Part shown: positions 8,245-16,899 of the stretch, piece by piece
Layout: each line of letters begins with the position of its first letter
How positions within the stretch are numbered: the first letter of the stretch is position 1
NCBI RefSeq assembly: GCF_002926065.1
Contig: NZ_PREZ01000005.1
Location: 310,001 to 374,000 of the forward strand
Source of the DNA: Jeotgalibacillus proteolyticus
GTDB lineage: Bacteria > Bacillota > Bacilli > Bacillales > Jeotgalibacillaceae
Reading direction: 5' to 3'
Length of the DNA: 64,000 nucleotides
Notes under the pieces: generated by a model
Told to the model about the DNA's origin: nothing
The model's database searches: none
Seen by the model: only the letters and a program-made list of their open reading frames with translations
Translations under genes and position numbers: made by a program

Positions 8245-9951
8245 TTACATTTCTTCTGGAGCAGCAACACCAAGAAGACGCAATCCTTCTTTAAGTGTAA
8301 TTTTAACACTTTTAATTAATTGAAGGCTTTGCTCCTGCTTTACTTTGTTTGATTCCTTAAGGATGCTGGTACGGGCATAATACTGATTAAACAGTTGAGA
8401 AAGATCAATGCAATATTTCGCAATTTTTGAAGGATCCCAATCATCTGCAGCCTGTTTTATGGTTTCTTCAAATTCACTGATCTTCATAATTAGTGGACGT
8501 TCCGTTTCTCCAAACGAATCAAATGTTTCGTACAGTGCTTGCGATGAATGTCCAGTTGCTGTCTCAGCTTTTTTTACTAATGTACTGGCTCTGGCATAGG
8601 CGTATTGTACATACGGACCGGTTTCCCCTTCAAACCTTAGCATATCCTCAAGCTCAAAATGAACATCATTTTGACGAAATACCTTTAAGTCATGAAACAT
8701 GACAGCTCCAAAGCCTACCTGCTGCGCAACCTTTTCCTTATTAGGAAGTGAAGGGTTTTTTTCATTGATCGCCTGTTTAGCCAAATTAACCGATTCAGCC
8801 AGAACTTCCTCCAGTAAAACAATTTTCCCTTTTCTTGTTGACATTTTTTTGCCGTCCTTTAGCATCATTCCAAACGGAACATGAATAAGGTCATCAGCCC
8901 ATATAATCTTTAACTTTGCCAGCACTGCTTTTAATTGTTTAAAATGGAGAGATTGCTCATTCCCCACAACATAGACTGATTTAACAAAATTGTATGTTCC
9001 CTTACGATAAACTGCTGCCGCTAAATCTCTTGTTGCATAGAGAGTTGCCCCGTCTTTCTTTTGAATCAAACATGGCGGAAGGGCTTCTTCCTCTAAACGA
9101 ATAACCATTGCTCCTGAAGACTCCTCAAGTAATGCGGCTTCTTTTAACTTTTCAATGACCCCTTCCATTTTGTCATTGTAAAAAGCTTCTCCATTATAAG
9201 AATCAAAGGTAATATTCAACTGATTATAGACAATAGAAAATGCCTCCAGGGAAACCTCACGAAACCACGTCCAAAGCTCAAGAGCTTCTTCGTCTCCACC
9301 CTCAAGCTTCCTAAACCACAAACGGGCTTCCTCTTCCAGCTCCGGGTATTTCTCAGCCTGTTCATGAAAATAAACATAAAGCTTGTGCAGCTCCACAATC
9401 GGAGATTTTTTTACTTTGTTTTCGTCTCCCCATTTTTTATAGGCAGTGATCAGCTTGCCAAATTGAGTTCCCCAATCCCCGATATGGTTAATTCGAATTG
9501 CCTTATAACCGGTTTTTTCTATTAGATTCGCCAATGCATTTCCAATGACTGTAGAACGCAGGTGACCCATTGAAAAAGGCTTCGCAATATTCGGGGAGGA
9601 AAAATCAATCGTTATCACTTGTCCTTTCCCGGTATCCATTTGGCCATAATCGCTTCCTTTTTCTAACACTTCATTTAATACAACAGCAGCGTACGCTTTA
9701 ACATCAAGATACAAGTTTAAATAGCCGTTTACCGGTTCCGTCTTTTCTATTCCTTTAACAGTAAATTCTGAAGATAAATTGGAGGCAATTTCAACTGGAG
9801 ACTTTTTCAGTTTCTTAGCTAGCCGGAAACAAGGAAACGCAAAATCACCCATCGTAGTAAATTTCGGTTTTTCGATCCAGTCCTCTATTTCCCTGATTGT
9901 AAATTCCTTTCCTATTAATTGAGTTAATTCTTCAGCGATTTTTTCTTTCAT
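8245..9951 (-). CDS. argS: Arginyl-tRNA synthetase
   Basis: 568 residues, normal length. An N-terminal Arg-tRNA-synthetase domain is followed by the class I catalytic core with the HIGH-like SMGH at 127-130 (in [13 protein letters not shown]) and the KMSKS-like KMSTRKG near 370. The C-terminal DALR anticodon-binding domain ends [13 protein letters not shown]. It charges tRNA-Arg with arginine. The ATG follows GGAGG by seven bases. A T-box leader with a CGC arginine specifier lies upstream, so expression should rise when tRNA-Arg is uncharged. It is transcribed toward msrAB and faces away from the arginine biosynthesis operon 2.5 kb away. Confidence 0.97.
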   Translation of the reverse strand: MKEKIAEELTQLIGKEFTIREIEDWIEKPKFTTMGDFAFPCFRLAKKLKKSPVEIASNLSSEFTVKGIEKTEPVNGYLNLYLDVKAYAAVVLNEVLEKGSDYGQMDTGKGQVITIDFSSPNIAKPFSMGHLRSTVIGNALANLIEKTGYKAIRINHIGDWGTQFGKLITAYKKWGDENKVKKSPIVELHKLYVYFHEQAEKYPELEEEARLWFRKLEGGDEEALELWTWFREVSLEAFSIVYNQLNITFDSYNGEAFYNDKMEGVIEKLKEAALLEESSGAMVIRLEEEALPPCLIQKKDGATLYATRDLAAAVYRKGTYNFVKSVYVVGNEQSLHFKQLKAVLAKLKIIWADDLIHVPFGMMLKDGKKMSTRKGKIVLLEEVLAESVNLAKQAINEKNPSLPNKEKVAQQVGFGAVMFHDLKVFRQNDVHFELEDMLRFEGETGPYVQYAYARASTLVKKAETATGHSSQALYETFDSFGETERPLIMKISEFEETIKQAADDWDPSKIAKYCIDLSQLFNQYYARTSILKESNKVKQEQSLQLIKSVKITLKEGLRLLGVAAPEEM

Positions 9952-9997
9952 GGTTCTTCCTCCTTTTTAAGCTGGTCCAGTATGAACCTTTAAACGA

Positions 9998-10262
9998 AAA
10001 TAAAAAAACATCCGCCCCTCTGCAAAATTTGCAGGAGACGAATGCTTTGATCCGCGGTACCACTCCAATTGAATATCTTTAAAGACATTCCATCTTATGC
10101 AATTAACGGCTGCATGAAGCCGGCAGCGCCTACTCGAGTTCAGCGGTGCATCTCACAAGTGCGCTTCAAAAACAGCTTCTGCGCCAGGCTTCCACCCTCC
10201 CCGGCTCTCTTTTGCTTTGCTGCTTTTTACTCTCTTGCTCTTCGAATTTGTGCTATATTTCC
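9998..10262 (-). promoter_or_regulatory. T-box riboswitch of argS, specifier codon CGC
   Basis: On the minus strand the T-box core TGGAGTGGTACCGCGG lies at 10052-10066. It is followed by a terminator (10000-10045) whose arms CATTCGTCTCCTGCAAA and TTTGCAGAGGGGCGGATG pair and lead into TTTTTTTA. Stem I is visible: AAAAA(G)CAGC pairs with GCTGTTTTT, and GCAAG with CTTGT. Between these helices the specifier loop has AGAGAGTA on the 5' side and GAAG-CGC-A on the 3' side, putting arginine codon CGC at 10161-10163. Binding of uncharged tRNA-Arg would form the antiterminator and allow argS transcription. Confidence 0.93.
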
Positions 10263-10264
10263 TT

Positions 10265-10293
10265 ATTATATCCATGCCCAGTTGAAAACTCAA
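10265..10293 (-). promoter_or_regulatory. Sigma-A promoter of the argS leader
   Basis: -35 TTGAGT (10288-10293) and -10 TATAAT (10265-10270) with a 17-base spacer, directly upstream of the T-box stem I. Confidence 0.85.
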
Positions 10294-10370
10294 TCCATGC
10301 TTTATTATTAATCTCGAATATGAAATAATTGAAATTAGGGGTTTTTAAATGTATAAAAGTGGTATACAAT

Positions 10371-10407
10371 AAAAAACGAAACCTTTCACCACGGCAATGA
10401 TGAAAGG
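10371..10407 (-). terminator. Terminator of the pseudo-receiver gene
   Basis: Minus strand CCTTTCATCA pairs with TGGTGAAAGG (one G-U pair), then GTTTCGTTTTTT. It ends the 10422-10808 transcript, confirming that no output domain follows. Confidence 0.8.
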
Positions 10408-10421
10408 CTGCGTCAGAAATC

Positions 10422-10808
10422 TTAATTTGTTTTAGGATAGGTACTTGCTAATTGGGAACGCAAAGTAGCTGTCAGAATCTCACTGGTGTATGGTTTGACG
10501 GCTACACTTTTTTTTGAGCCCTGCTTTGTTTCGGGAATTTTAAGCTGCATTGTCGGATCATCTCCGTCCTGAGTAAGATAAATCACAGGACACTCAGAAT
10601 ACTCCCTGATCTGACGGTACCAGTAATAGCCATCGAAATAAGGAAGATTCACATTTAAGAGAACCAGGTCAGGCTGTTCTTCTATAAAATGCTCAATGAT
10701 CCGCTCAAAATCTGTGATGGGAATTGGTTCATACCCATTACCCTTCACCTGTTCAGTCAAATCTAGTCGAAGATCGTTGTTGTCCTCAATAATCATTACC
10801 TTTTGCAT
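10422..10808 (-). CDS. Stand-alone pseudo-receiver domain protein (response-regulator-like)
   Basis: 128 residues holding only a CheY-like receiver. The acidic pair (E8, D9 in IIEDNND), T79 and the K105 switch residue (VAVKPY) are present. The phosphoacceptor position reads LLNVNLPYFDG, with Asn52 in place of Asp. Wording such as YFDGYYWYRQIR resembles the receiver of BceR/GraR-type regulators, but there is no winged-helix output domain and a terminator follows at once. AAGGAGG precedes the ATG, so it is translated. It is probably a phosphorylation-independent receiver that binds a partner, or a truncated descendant of a two-component regulator. No kinase gene is nearby. Confidence 0.8.
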   Translation of the reverse strand: MQKVMIIEDNNDLRLDLTEQVKGNGYEPIPITDFERIIEHFIEEQPDLVLLNVNLPYFDGYYWYRQIREYSECPVIYLTQDGDDPTMQLKIPETKQGSKKSVAVKPYTSEILTATLRSQLASTYPKTN

Positions 10809-11100
10809 GTAATTCCTCCTTCCCCTATCCGTACCCCCTTTAAATCTTCTGCATCACAGTGCAGTTTTTATATTTATTTCCAGGATAAACAGTTTGCTCA
10901 GATGTGCTTTTTCAGACTTGCTTTCCTTTTTACATTTCAGGAAAGTGAAAATAAACACTTCTTAACTATTATTCTACTATTAAAGGCTAATTCCCTTTAT
11001 TTAATTGTAAAGTTCATTATCTCATTGTTTGAACCTATTGTAAAAAATAAGTGCCTTCTTTTCCAATAATAGGGGATTGAAACTCGAATTCAAGTTAAAT

Positions 11101-11133
11101 AAAAAAGCCAATCTTAACGATTGGCTTTTTTTC
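11101..11133 (-). terminator. Terminator of the AraC-regulator operon
   Basis: AAGCCAATC and GATTGGCTT pair around TTAAC, with T/A runs on both sides. It ends the 11137-12202 minus-strand unit. The rest of 10809-11100 is AT-rich with nothing I can name. Confidence 0.85.
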
Positions 11134-11136
11134 GAT

Positions 11137-11415
11137 TCACTTAAGCTCCAGATACTTCTCAATAAAAGCAGAAGGATGCTCCTTAACCTTATATGGAAAC
11201 AAACCCTTAATCGTATGAATATAAAGAAGTCCATAGCTTTGACGGCTGGACTTATAAGAAATATCAAGAATTTCAGCTAACGGGAACTGATTTGCGTGAT
11301 CAACAATCCGGTTTTCAAACAATTGAAGCTCATGAGTATGTTCAATAATATGCTGCTCTTCCCATTCAATCTTACGGGTAATGATAGTATATCCGTGTGA
11401 TGCCAGTGCTTTAAT
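11137..11415 (-). CDS. Small conserved-looking protein of unknown function, apparent ATT start
   Basis: 92 residues, ending FPYKVKEHPSAFIEKYLELK. The AraC-regulator stop codon is followed by TAAAGGAGGG, a near-perfect ribosome site, and seven bases later comes ATT-AAA-GCA-CTG-GCA. No ATG, GTG or TTG exists at a usable distance; a TTG at 11469 inside the previous gene has no ribosome site. The best reading is initiation at ATT (11415), a rare start known mainly from infC. The mix of beta-strand-like segments (GYTIITRKIEW, YGLLYIHTIKGLFPYKV) suggests a compact PH- or LytTR-like fold, but I do not recognise it. It is translationally linked to the regulator upstream. Confidence 0.65.
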   Translation of the reverse strand: MKALASHGYTIITRKIEWEEQHIIEHTHELQLFENRIVDHANQFPLAEILDISYKSSRQSYGLLYIHTIKGLFPYKVKEHPSAFIEKYLELK

Positions 11416-11431
11416 GGAGCTCCCTCCTTTA

Positions 11432-12202
11432 CTAGACCTTTTGGAGTACTTTGGTTGGCTTTCTTTCAAGTGATAATCTGAATTGTTTAGGTGTCATGCC
11501 AATCTGCTCTTTAAAGACTTTTGTAAAGTAGCTTTGGTTACAGAACGAAAATTGCTCAGATATTTCCGCAATATCCCGCGAAGAATATTGCAAATAGTAT
11601 TTCGCCTCGCTTACCTTGCGGCTGTTGCTGAATTGTTTTACCGTCATTCCTGCTTCCTGCTTAAATAGCTTAGCGAGATAGCTGGGAGAGATATCAAGCT
11701 TTTTAGCTACGGCATCTACTTCTATTGCCGTTTCCAAATGGCGGTTAATGTATTCAGCAGCCTGTCTGACAAGCGGATGGTTAAAGAGCGGGTGAAGTCT
11801 TTCATTTATCATATCAATTAAATGGCCAACGAGCCACTTTCCTCCCTCAATCAACTCCGATTCAGTTTTCCAGGAATAGATGATTTCTATACTCGCAGAG
11901 CTGAAACAAAAAATTTTAAGAGGAGATATGCCGAATTTCTTTATTTCGTTAGTAAACAAAGCAATCTGTGTAAGGTAAAAACGGGGGAGAGCGACATGAA
12001 GATCAAGAGGTGCCCGGACATGAAGGGTTTCCTGCAGCTTCTTCATCACTTTCTCAGCATCACTGACTGCACTGGCTAAAACGGCACGCATAAGTTCTTC
12101 CTGAAGCTGAAAAAAGCTCACAACTTCTTTATAATCTTTCGTGACTTCTATGTCACGTATATACAAACGGGCGAATTGTTCATCATATGTTAAATCTTTC
12201 AC
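11432..12202 (-). CDS. AraC/XylS-family transcriptional regulator
   Basis: 256 residues from a GTG at 12202, chosen because AAGGAGG lies seven bases upstream; an ATG twelve codons earlier has no ribosome site. The C-terminal ~100 residues are a double helix-turn-helix of AraC type: first helix pair AVAKKLDISPSYLAKLFKQE, second pair AEISEQFSFCNQSYFTKVFKEQIGMTPKQFR. The N-terminal ~150 residues are helical and lack a recognisable cupin, resembling the variable sensor part of YesN-like regulators. Ligand and targets are unknown. It is followed in the same transcript by the ATT-start gene. Confidence 0.88.
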   Translation of the reverse strand: MKDLTYDEQFARLYIRDIEVTKDYKEVVSFFQLQEELMRAVLASAVSDAEKVMKKLQETLHVRAPLDLHVALPRFYLTQIALFTNEIKKFGISPLKIFCFSSASIEIIYSWKTESELIEGGKWLVGHLIDMINERLHPLFNHPLVRQAAEYINRHLETAIEVDAVAKKLDISPSYLAKLFKQEAGMTVKQFSNSRKVSEAKYYLQYSSRDIAEISEQFSFCNQSYFTKVFKEQIGMTPKQFRLSLERKPTKVLQKV

Positions 12203-12568
12203 TAAATATCCTCCTTGAAAATCTATAAAAGCTTTCAAACTACAATTTTAATATTAAATTATTTGGCATGTATTGTAAACAATTAATCCTTTCTCTTTGT
12301 ATTTTTATTATTATTTATCTTCAAGACGAGAGATCTATCTAGTTATTACCTTCATAAAGATGACTATAGTACTTATAATATTTCTTATTCTCTCTATATT
12401 TAAAGCATATACTCCTCTTCTGTCCAAACTGATACTATTTCCGACAACATAGTCAATTAAATTAATTTTGTTACTTTAATTGTAAATTTATAATATTAAG
12501 TCTTATTTTCTATTATAAAAAAGAAAACGTTCATGTATTCCTCTACCCTCCTAAATCATTTTCTGAGA

Positions 12569-12624
12569 AAGAATTTAAAAATTTATAAAAATACTGTTGC
12601 TTTTATTTTTATACATACTATAAT
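12569..12624 (+). promoter_or_regulatory. Arginine operon promoter with probable ARG box
   Basis: -35 TTGCTT (12597-12602), 16-base spacer, -10 TATAAT (12619-12624). Just upstream, AGAATTTAAAAATTTATA (12569-12586) resembles the 18-bp AhrC/ArgR operator, so arginine repression is likely. The rest of 12203-12655 is very AT-rich and I see no gene in it. Confidence 0.65.
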
Positions 12625-12655
12625 GTGTCTATCCTATTTTTTCGGAGTGATGGTT

Positions 12656-13687
12656 ATGAAGGTTGGAATTATTGGTGCTTCGGGTTACGGAGGACTTGAG
12701 CTTATAAGACTTTTACATGGTCATAAGGAAGTCGAATCAATTGACCTCTTTTCGTCTTCAGAGGAAGGGAATATTTTTTCTAATAAATATGCACATTTAA
12801 TGAATATTTACGATACTCCCCTTCATAAAATTGATTCTGGTCATCTAGCAAACTTGGACGTAGTATTCACAAGTACACCGAGCGGCGTTTCAAGCAAGCT
12901 GCTTCCTTCTCTAATTGGAAAGGGACCCAGACTGATTGATCTTTCCGGGGATTTCCGCCTTCCTGAAAGAGAATATGAGAAGTGGTACAAGAAAGAGGCA
13001 GCTCCGACAGATGCACTGGAGGAAAGTGTATACGGATTATCCGAGTGGAATCGTGTTCAAATAAAGGAAGCCTCCCTCATTGCAAATCCCGGGTGTTATC
13101 CCACTGCAGTTCTTCTTTCCCTGCTTCCTGCTGTAAACAATTCGTTAATCAATACAGATAATCTAATTATTGATGCGAAAAGCGGAGTTTCTGGTGCAGG
13201 AAATAAACCTGGTCAGATCACTCATTACAGTGTGGCAAATGAAAATCTTTCAATCTATAAGGTAAATCAGCATCAGCACATTCCCGAAATCGAACAGGGG
13301 CTGGAGCTTTTTGCCCGAAAGCCGCAACCCATTACCTTTAGTACACATCTGGTCCCAATGACCAGAGGCATTCTGGCTGCAAGCTATGCACCTCTTGCAG
13401 ATGGTGTAACAGAACAGCAGCTAATTGATTGCTATAAGGAAACGTATAAGGATGAAGCATTTGTCCGATTTAACCAGGATGCTTCACCGTTTGGTACAAA
13501 TCAGGTTTACGGCTCAAATTACTGTGATATTCAGATTCATGTTGACCCGAGAACAAACCGGGCAACGATTGTGGCTGTCATCGACAATTTAGTAAAAGGC
13601 GCTGCAGGCCAGGCCATCCAGAACATGAATATTCAATTTGATTTAGATGAATCCACCGGACTTTCGGTTATCCCATTATTTATTTAG
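12656..13687 (+). CDS. argC: N-acetyl-gamma-glutamyl-phosphate reductase
   Basis: 343 residues, normal for the enzyme. It reduces N-acetylglutamyl phosphate to the semialdehyde with NADPH, the third step of ornithine synthesis. The Rossmann motif GIIGASGYGGLELIRLL opens the protein and the catalytic cysteine is in NPGCYPTA. The ATG at 12656 is preferred over the ATG at 12650 because CGGAGTG lies eight bases before it; the frame extending to 12533 has no ribosome site. First gene of the arginine operon, fifteen bases before argJ. Confidence 0.95.
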   Translation: MKVGIIGASGYGGLELIRLLHGHKEVESIDLFSSSEEGNIFSNKYAHLMNIYDTPLHKIDSGHLANLDVVFTSTPSGVSSKLLPSLIGKGPRLIDLSGDFRLPEREYEKWYKKEAAPTDALEESVYGLSEWNRVQIKEASLIANPGCYPTAVLLSLLPAVNNSLINTDNLIIDAKSGVSGAGNKPGQITHYSVANENLSIYKVNQHQHIPEIEQGLELFARKPQPITFSTHLVPMTRGILAASYAPLADGVTEQQLIDCYKETYKDEAFVRFNQDASPFGTNQVYGSNYCDIQIHVDPRTNRATIVAVIDNLVKGAAGQAIQNMNIQFDLDESTGLSVIPLFI

Positions 13688-13701
13688 CTAGGAGGAGTAG
13701 C

Positions 13702-14928
13702 ATGACCACTGTATATCCATCGATAAAGCGTATTTCAGGTAATAATATAGCCTCTCCAATCGGCTACCGCGCTGCCGGCCTTCATTGCGGCATAAAACAC
13801 AAAAAAAATGATTTAGCTCTTTTAGTCAGTGACGTGCCGGCAAACGCTGCTGGCGTATACACCACAAATGTGGTTCAAGCTGCTCCACTCCTTGTAACAA
13901 AGGAAGCAATCGCAAAAACCGGAAAGATGCAGGCGATCATTGTCAATTCCGGTAACGCAAATGCCTGCACGGGAAAGCAGGGTTTTGCAGATGCCAGAAC
14001 GATGCAAAACATGACAGCGCAGCAGCTTGGAATTGAAGATCATTTGGTCGGAGTCGCATCTACTGGTGTGATTGGCGAAAAAATGCCAATGGATTGTATT
14101 AAAAACGGGATTCCACGTTTAGAGCCTGCTGTTGGCCTTAAAGGCTCCATTGATTTTTCTCAATCCATCCTGACGACGGATACTGTTTCCAAAAACACTG
14201 CTTACCGTGTCGATATTGACGGCAAAACCGTAACAATCGCCGGAACTGCCAAAGGCTCTGGAATGATTCATCCGAATATGGCGACAATGCTCGGTTTTAT
14301 TACAACGGATGCAGCCATTGAATCGAAGGATCTTCATGCTGCTTTAACATCCGTAGTAGATCGTACCTTTAATTCCATTACAGTGGATGGCGATACATCG
14401 ACAAACGACATGGTCGTTGTGATGGCCAACGGGCTGGCCGGGAATAACACCCTCTCCCCTTCGCATCCGGATTGGGCAGTTTTTCTCCAGACACTTTTGC
14501 ATGTATGCGAAGATCTGGGAAAAATGATTGCAAAGGATGGAGAAGGCGCAACGAAGCTGATTGAAGTAGAGGTTTCAGGGGCGATAAACGATACCGAAGC
14601 GCGTTCGATAGCCAAGACTGTAGTTGGATCTCCTTTAGTAAAAACAGCTGTTTTTGGCTGTGACGCAAACTGGGGAAGAATTCTGGCAGCAGTGGGGTAC
14701 AGCGGAGCTACTCTGGATCCAAATGCGATCTTAATTCAAATAGGAAGCATGACTGTCGTTGAGGCCGGAGAGCCTGTCCCATTTTCAGAGGATGAGCTTA
14801 TCGAGTATTTGAAGCAGCCAGAAATTAAATTAAAAGTGGATGTTCATCAGGGAAATGGACACGGACTTGCCTGGGGGTGTGATTTAACGTATGACTACGT
14901 CCAAATCAATGCCAGCTATCGTACCTAA
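13702..14928 (+). CDS. argJ: Glutamate N-acetyltransferase / ornithine acetyltransferase
   Basis: 408 residues. It transfers acetyl from N-acetylornithine to glutamate, recycling the acetyl group in the linear-cyclic pathway, and may also use acetyl-CoA. The self-cleavage site is visible in KGSGMIHPNMATMLGF, with the Thr of ATML as nucleophile; the protein is expected to split into alpha and beta chains there. The ATG follows AGGAGGAGTAGC. The presence of argJ and the absence of argA or argE in this operon fit the recycling pathway of Bacillus. Confidence 0.95.
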   Translation: MTTVYPSIKRISGNNIASPIGYRAAGLHCGIKHKKNDLALLVSDVPANAAGVYTTNVVQAAPLLVTKEAIAKTGKMQAIIVNSGNANACTGKQGFADARTMQNMTAQQLGIEDHLVGVASTGVIGEKMPMDCIKNGIPRLEPAVGLKGSIDFSQSILTTDTVSKNTAYRVDIDGKTVTIAGTAKGSGMIHPNMATMLGFITTDAAIESKDLHAALTSVVDRTFNSITVDGDTSTNDMVVVMANGLAGNNTLSPSHPDWAVFLQTLLHVCEDLGKMIAKDGEGATKLIEVEVSGAINDTEARSIAKTVVGSPLVKTAVFGCDANWGRILAAVGYSGATLDPNAILIQIGSMTVVEAGEPVPFSEDELIEYLKQPEIKLKVDVHQGNGHGLAWGCDLTYDYVQINASYRT

Positions 14929-15685
14929 GCCGATTACAGTGATTAAGCTTGGAGGAAGCCTGCTCCACACGCTGACTCCCTCTTTTTATACCCGACTGTC
15001 TGAGCTGCTTGCCAATGGTCATTCACTTGTCATTGTCCATGGCGGCGGGCCTGCTATAAATAAAAAGCTTGCTCAGCAGAAGATTGAAACACCTGTTAAA
15101 AACGGACTAAGGGTCACCTCTGCAAAAGCTATAGAAGTCGTCCAAACCACGCTGATCGGAAGAGTTAATCCTTCTCTTGTTCATCAATTAAACGCGGCTG
15201 GAATACAAGCTGTCGGCTTAAGCGGCTTTGACCATCATCTCCTGCTTTGTGATTACTTAGATAAAGAGATCTATGAATATGTGGGCAGCATACAGGAGGT
15301 TAAAACTGAACTGCTGACTACCCTTACACATAACGGTTACGTTCCCGTCGTCTCCTGTATCGGCACCACTGCAGACGGCCAGGCACTTAACATCAATGCT
15401 GATACGGTAGCTGGAAAGGTTGCCCACGCTTTAGACGCAGATGAATTGCTGCTTGTTACGGATACGCCGGGTATTAAAATTAATGACCAGACTCAAAAGG
15501 ATGTTTCTTCTCAAGATATTGAACAATGGATTCAATCAGGAGATATTTACGGTGGCATGATTCCTAAATCAGAAGCTGCATTAAATTGCCTGAAGGAAGG
15601 CATTCCATCCGTTCAAATTGTGGGAGAATCCCTTACAGGAACAACTATATCCCAGGAGGTGGAAGCTCATGACTTTCCTGTTTAA
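14891..15685 (+). CDS. argB: Acetylglutamate kinase
   Basis: 264 residues if started at the ATG at 14891, overlapping argJ by 38 bases. It phosphorylates N-acetylglutamate. Kinase motifs: VIKLGGSLL near the start, VHGGGPAINKKL, and LNINADTVAGKVAHAL. The start is uncertain, because conserved sequence begins only at ITVIKLGG. An ATG at 14909 or a GTG at 14939 are alternatives, and none has a strong ribosome site, suggesting translational coupling to argJ. Its 3' end overlaps argD by 17 bases. Confidence 0.92.
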   Translation: MTTSKSMPAIVPKPITVIKLGGSLLHTLTPSFYTRLSELLANGHSLVIVHGGGPAINKKLAQQKIETPVKNGLRVTSAKAIEVVQTTLIGRVNPSLVHQLNAAGIQAVGLSGFDHHLLLCDYLDKEIYEYVGSIQEVKTELLTTLTHNGYVPVVSCIGTTADGQALNINADTVAGKVAHALDADELLLVTDTPGIKINDQTQKDVSSQDIEQWIQSGDIYGGMIPKSEAALNCLKEGIPSVQIVGESLTGTTISQEVEAHDFPV

Positions 15686-16823
15686 TAACTATGCAAGACG
15701 CTCGTTATCGATTGTAAAAGGGAAAGGAACGGTCGTTGAAGACTCTTCCGGTAAAAGCTATCTTGATTTTACAAGCGGTATTGCCGTCACTAATCTCGGG
15801 CATGCACACCCTGCCATTGTTGACGCCTTACAGCAGCAAAGTGAAAAGCTTTGGCATATTTCAAACCTTTTTGAAAGCCCGGAGCAGGAAAAGCTCGCTG
15901 AATCACTAGTCGACGGAACACCTCTTGCGCACGCTTTCTTTTGCAACAGTGGAGCAGAAGCAAATGAAGCAGCGATAAAGCTTTCAAGAAAGCACTCACA
16001 GAAGCATGTCATTATAACTTTTGAACAATCTTTTCACGGCCGGACCTTCGGCGCTATGTCAGCGACCGGTCAGGAAAAAGTAAAACAGGGCTTCGGTCCC
16101 CTTTTAGAATCATTCCGCACCGTGCCTTTTAATGATAAGGAAGCACTCGTTAATGCCGCAGATGATCAGGTGGCTGCCATTCTTATCGAGGTCATTCAGG
16201 GCGAGGGCGGCGTTAATGTCCTTGATCATGAGCTCGTTGAGACAATTAATACCTTATGCAGGGAAAAGAATATTTTACTGATAATAGATGAAGTGCAAAC
16301 AGGAATCAGCCGTACCGGCACCAGGTATGCTTATGAGCAAACGAATTTAAAGCCTGATATTGTCACACTCGCCAAAGGCCTTGGCAACGGATTTCCGATT
16401 GGAGCAATGCTTGGCTCAGAGGAATTATTCGATTCATTTGGCCCCGGCACACATGGAACCACATTTGGCGGCAACCCGCTGGCTGTAAGTGTGGCCAGAA
16501 AGGTAACAGAGCTTGCCTTTCCGGATTCCTTTACAAATGAGGTTGCCGAAAAAGGAAGCTATCTGACAAAGCTTCTCTCCCCTCTTTTAGATAACGGGGC
16601 ACTTAAAGCGATTAGAGGAAAAGGACTTCTCCTCGGTCTTGAATGTACAGACGAAGCAGCACCATTTATAAAACAGGCTGAGGAAGCAGGACTTCTGGTT
16701 GTTCCTGCGGGGCCAAATGTAATCAGGCTTCTACCTCCTCTGACCGTTTCAAAGGAAGAACTCGAACAGGCAGCTGACATACTAAAAAACATTCTTTTAT
16801 CTACAGTCACCATCGACTCCTGA
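15669..16823 (+). CDS. argD: Acetylornithine aminotransferase
   Basis: 384 residues from the ATG at 15669, which has AGGAGGTGG upstream inside argB. It is a class III PLP aminotransferase that converts N-acetylglutamate semialdehyde to N-acetylornithine. The PLP lysine lies in VTLAKGLGNGFPIGA. GAEANEAAIKLSRK (phosphate-binding loop) and IIDEVQTGISRTG are also typical. A hairpin overlapping the stop codon separates it from carA. Confidence 0.95.
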   Translation: MTFLFNNYARRSLSIVKGKGTVVEDSSGKSYLDFTSGIAVTNLGHAHPAIVDALQQQSEKLWHISNLFESPEQEKLAESLVDGTPLAHAFFCNSGAEANEAAIKLSRKHSQKHVIITFEQSFHGRTFGAMSATGQEKVKQGFGPLLESFRTVPFNDKEALVNAADDQVAAILIEVIQGEGGVNVLDHELVETINTLCREKNILLIIDEVQTGISRTGTRYAYEQTNLKPDIVTLAKGLGNGFPIGAMLGSEELFDSFGPGTHGTTFGGNPLAVSVARKVTELAFPDSFTNEVAEKGSYLTKLLSPLLDNGALKAIRGKGLLLGLECTDEAAPFIKQAEEAGLLVVPAGPNVIRLLPPLTVSKEELEQAADILKNILLSTVTIDS

Positions 16824-16866
16824 TTCAGGAGTACTTTTTTAACGCAAAATGAATATTATTACATTC
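16816..16866 (+). promoter_or_regulatory. Hairpin and possible ARG box between argD and carA
   Basis: ACTCCTG-ATT-CAGGAGT (16816-16832) then ACTTTTTT resembles a weak terminator or attenuator overlapping the argD stop. TGAATATTATTACATTC (from 16850) resembles a second ARG box. Together they could let carAB-argF be tuned separately from argCJBD. Confidence 0.45.
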
Positions 16867-16899
16867 CCATTAATAATTATACAAAGGAGGATCCGATAG

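Noticed and set aside
10069-10311. 80-residue open frame upstream of argS
   Set aside because: It lies antisense to the T-box leader, whose stems and terminator explain the region.
11416-11469. TTG start at 11469 for the small gene after the AraC regulator
   Set aside because: No ribosome site precedes it, whereas the ATT at 11415 has a strong one.
12533-12655. N-terminal extension of ArgC back to 12533
   Set aside because: It runs through the promoter (-35 TTGCTT, -10 TATAAT) and adds residues not found in ArgC proteins.
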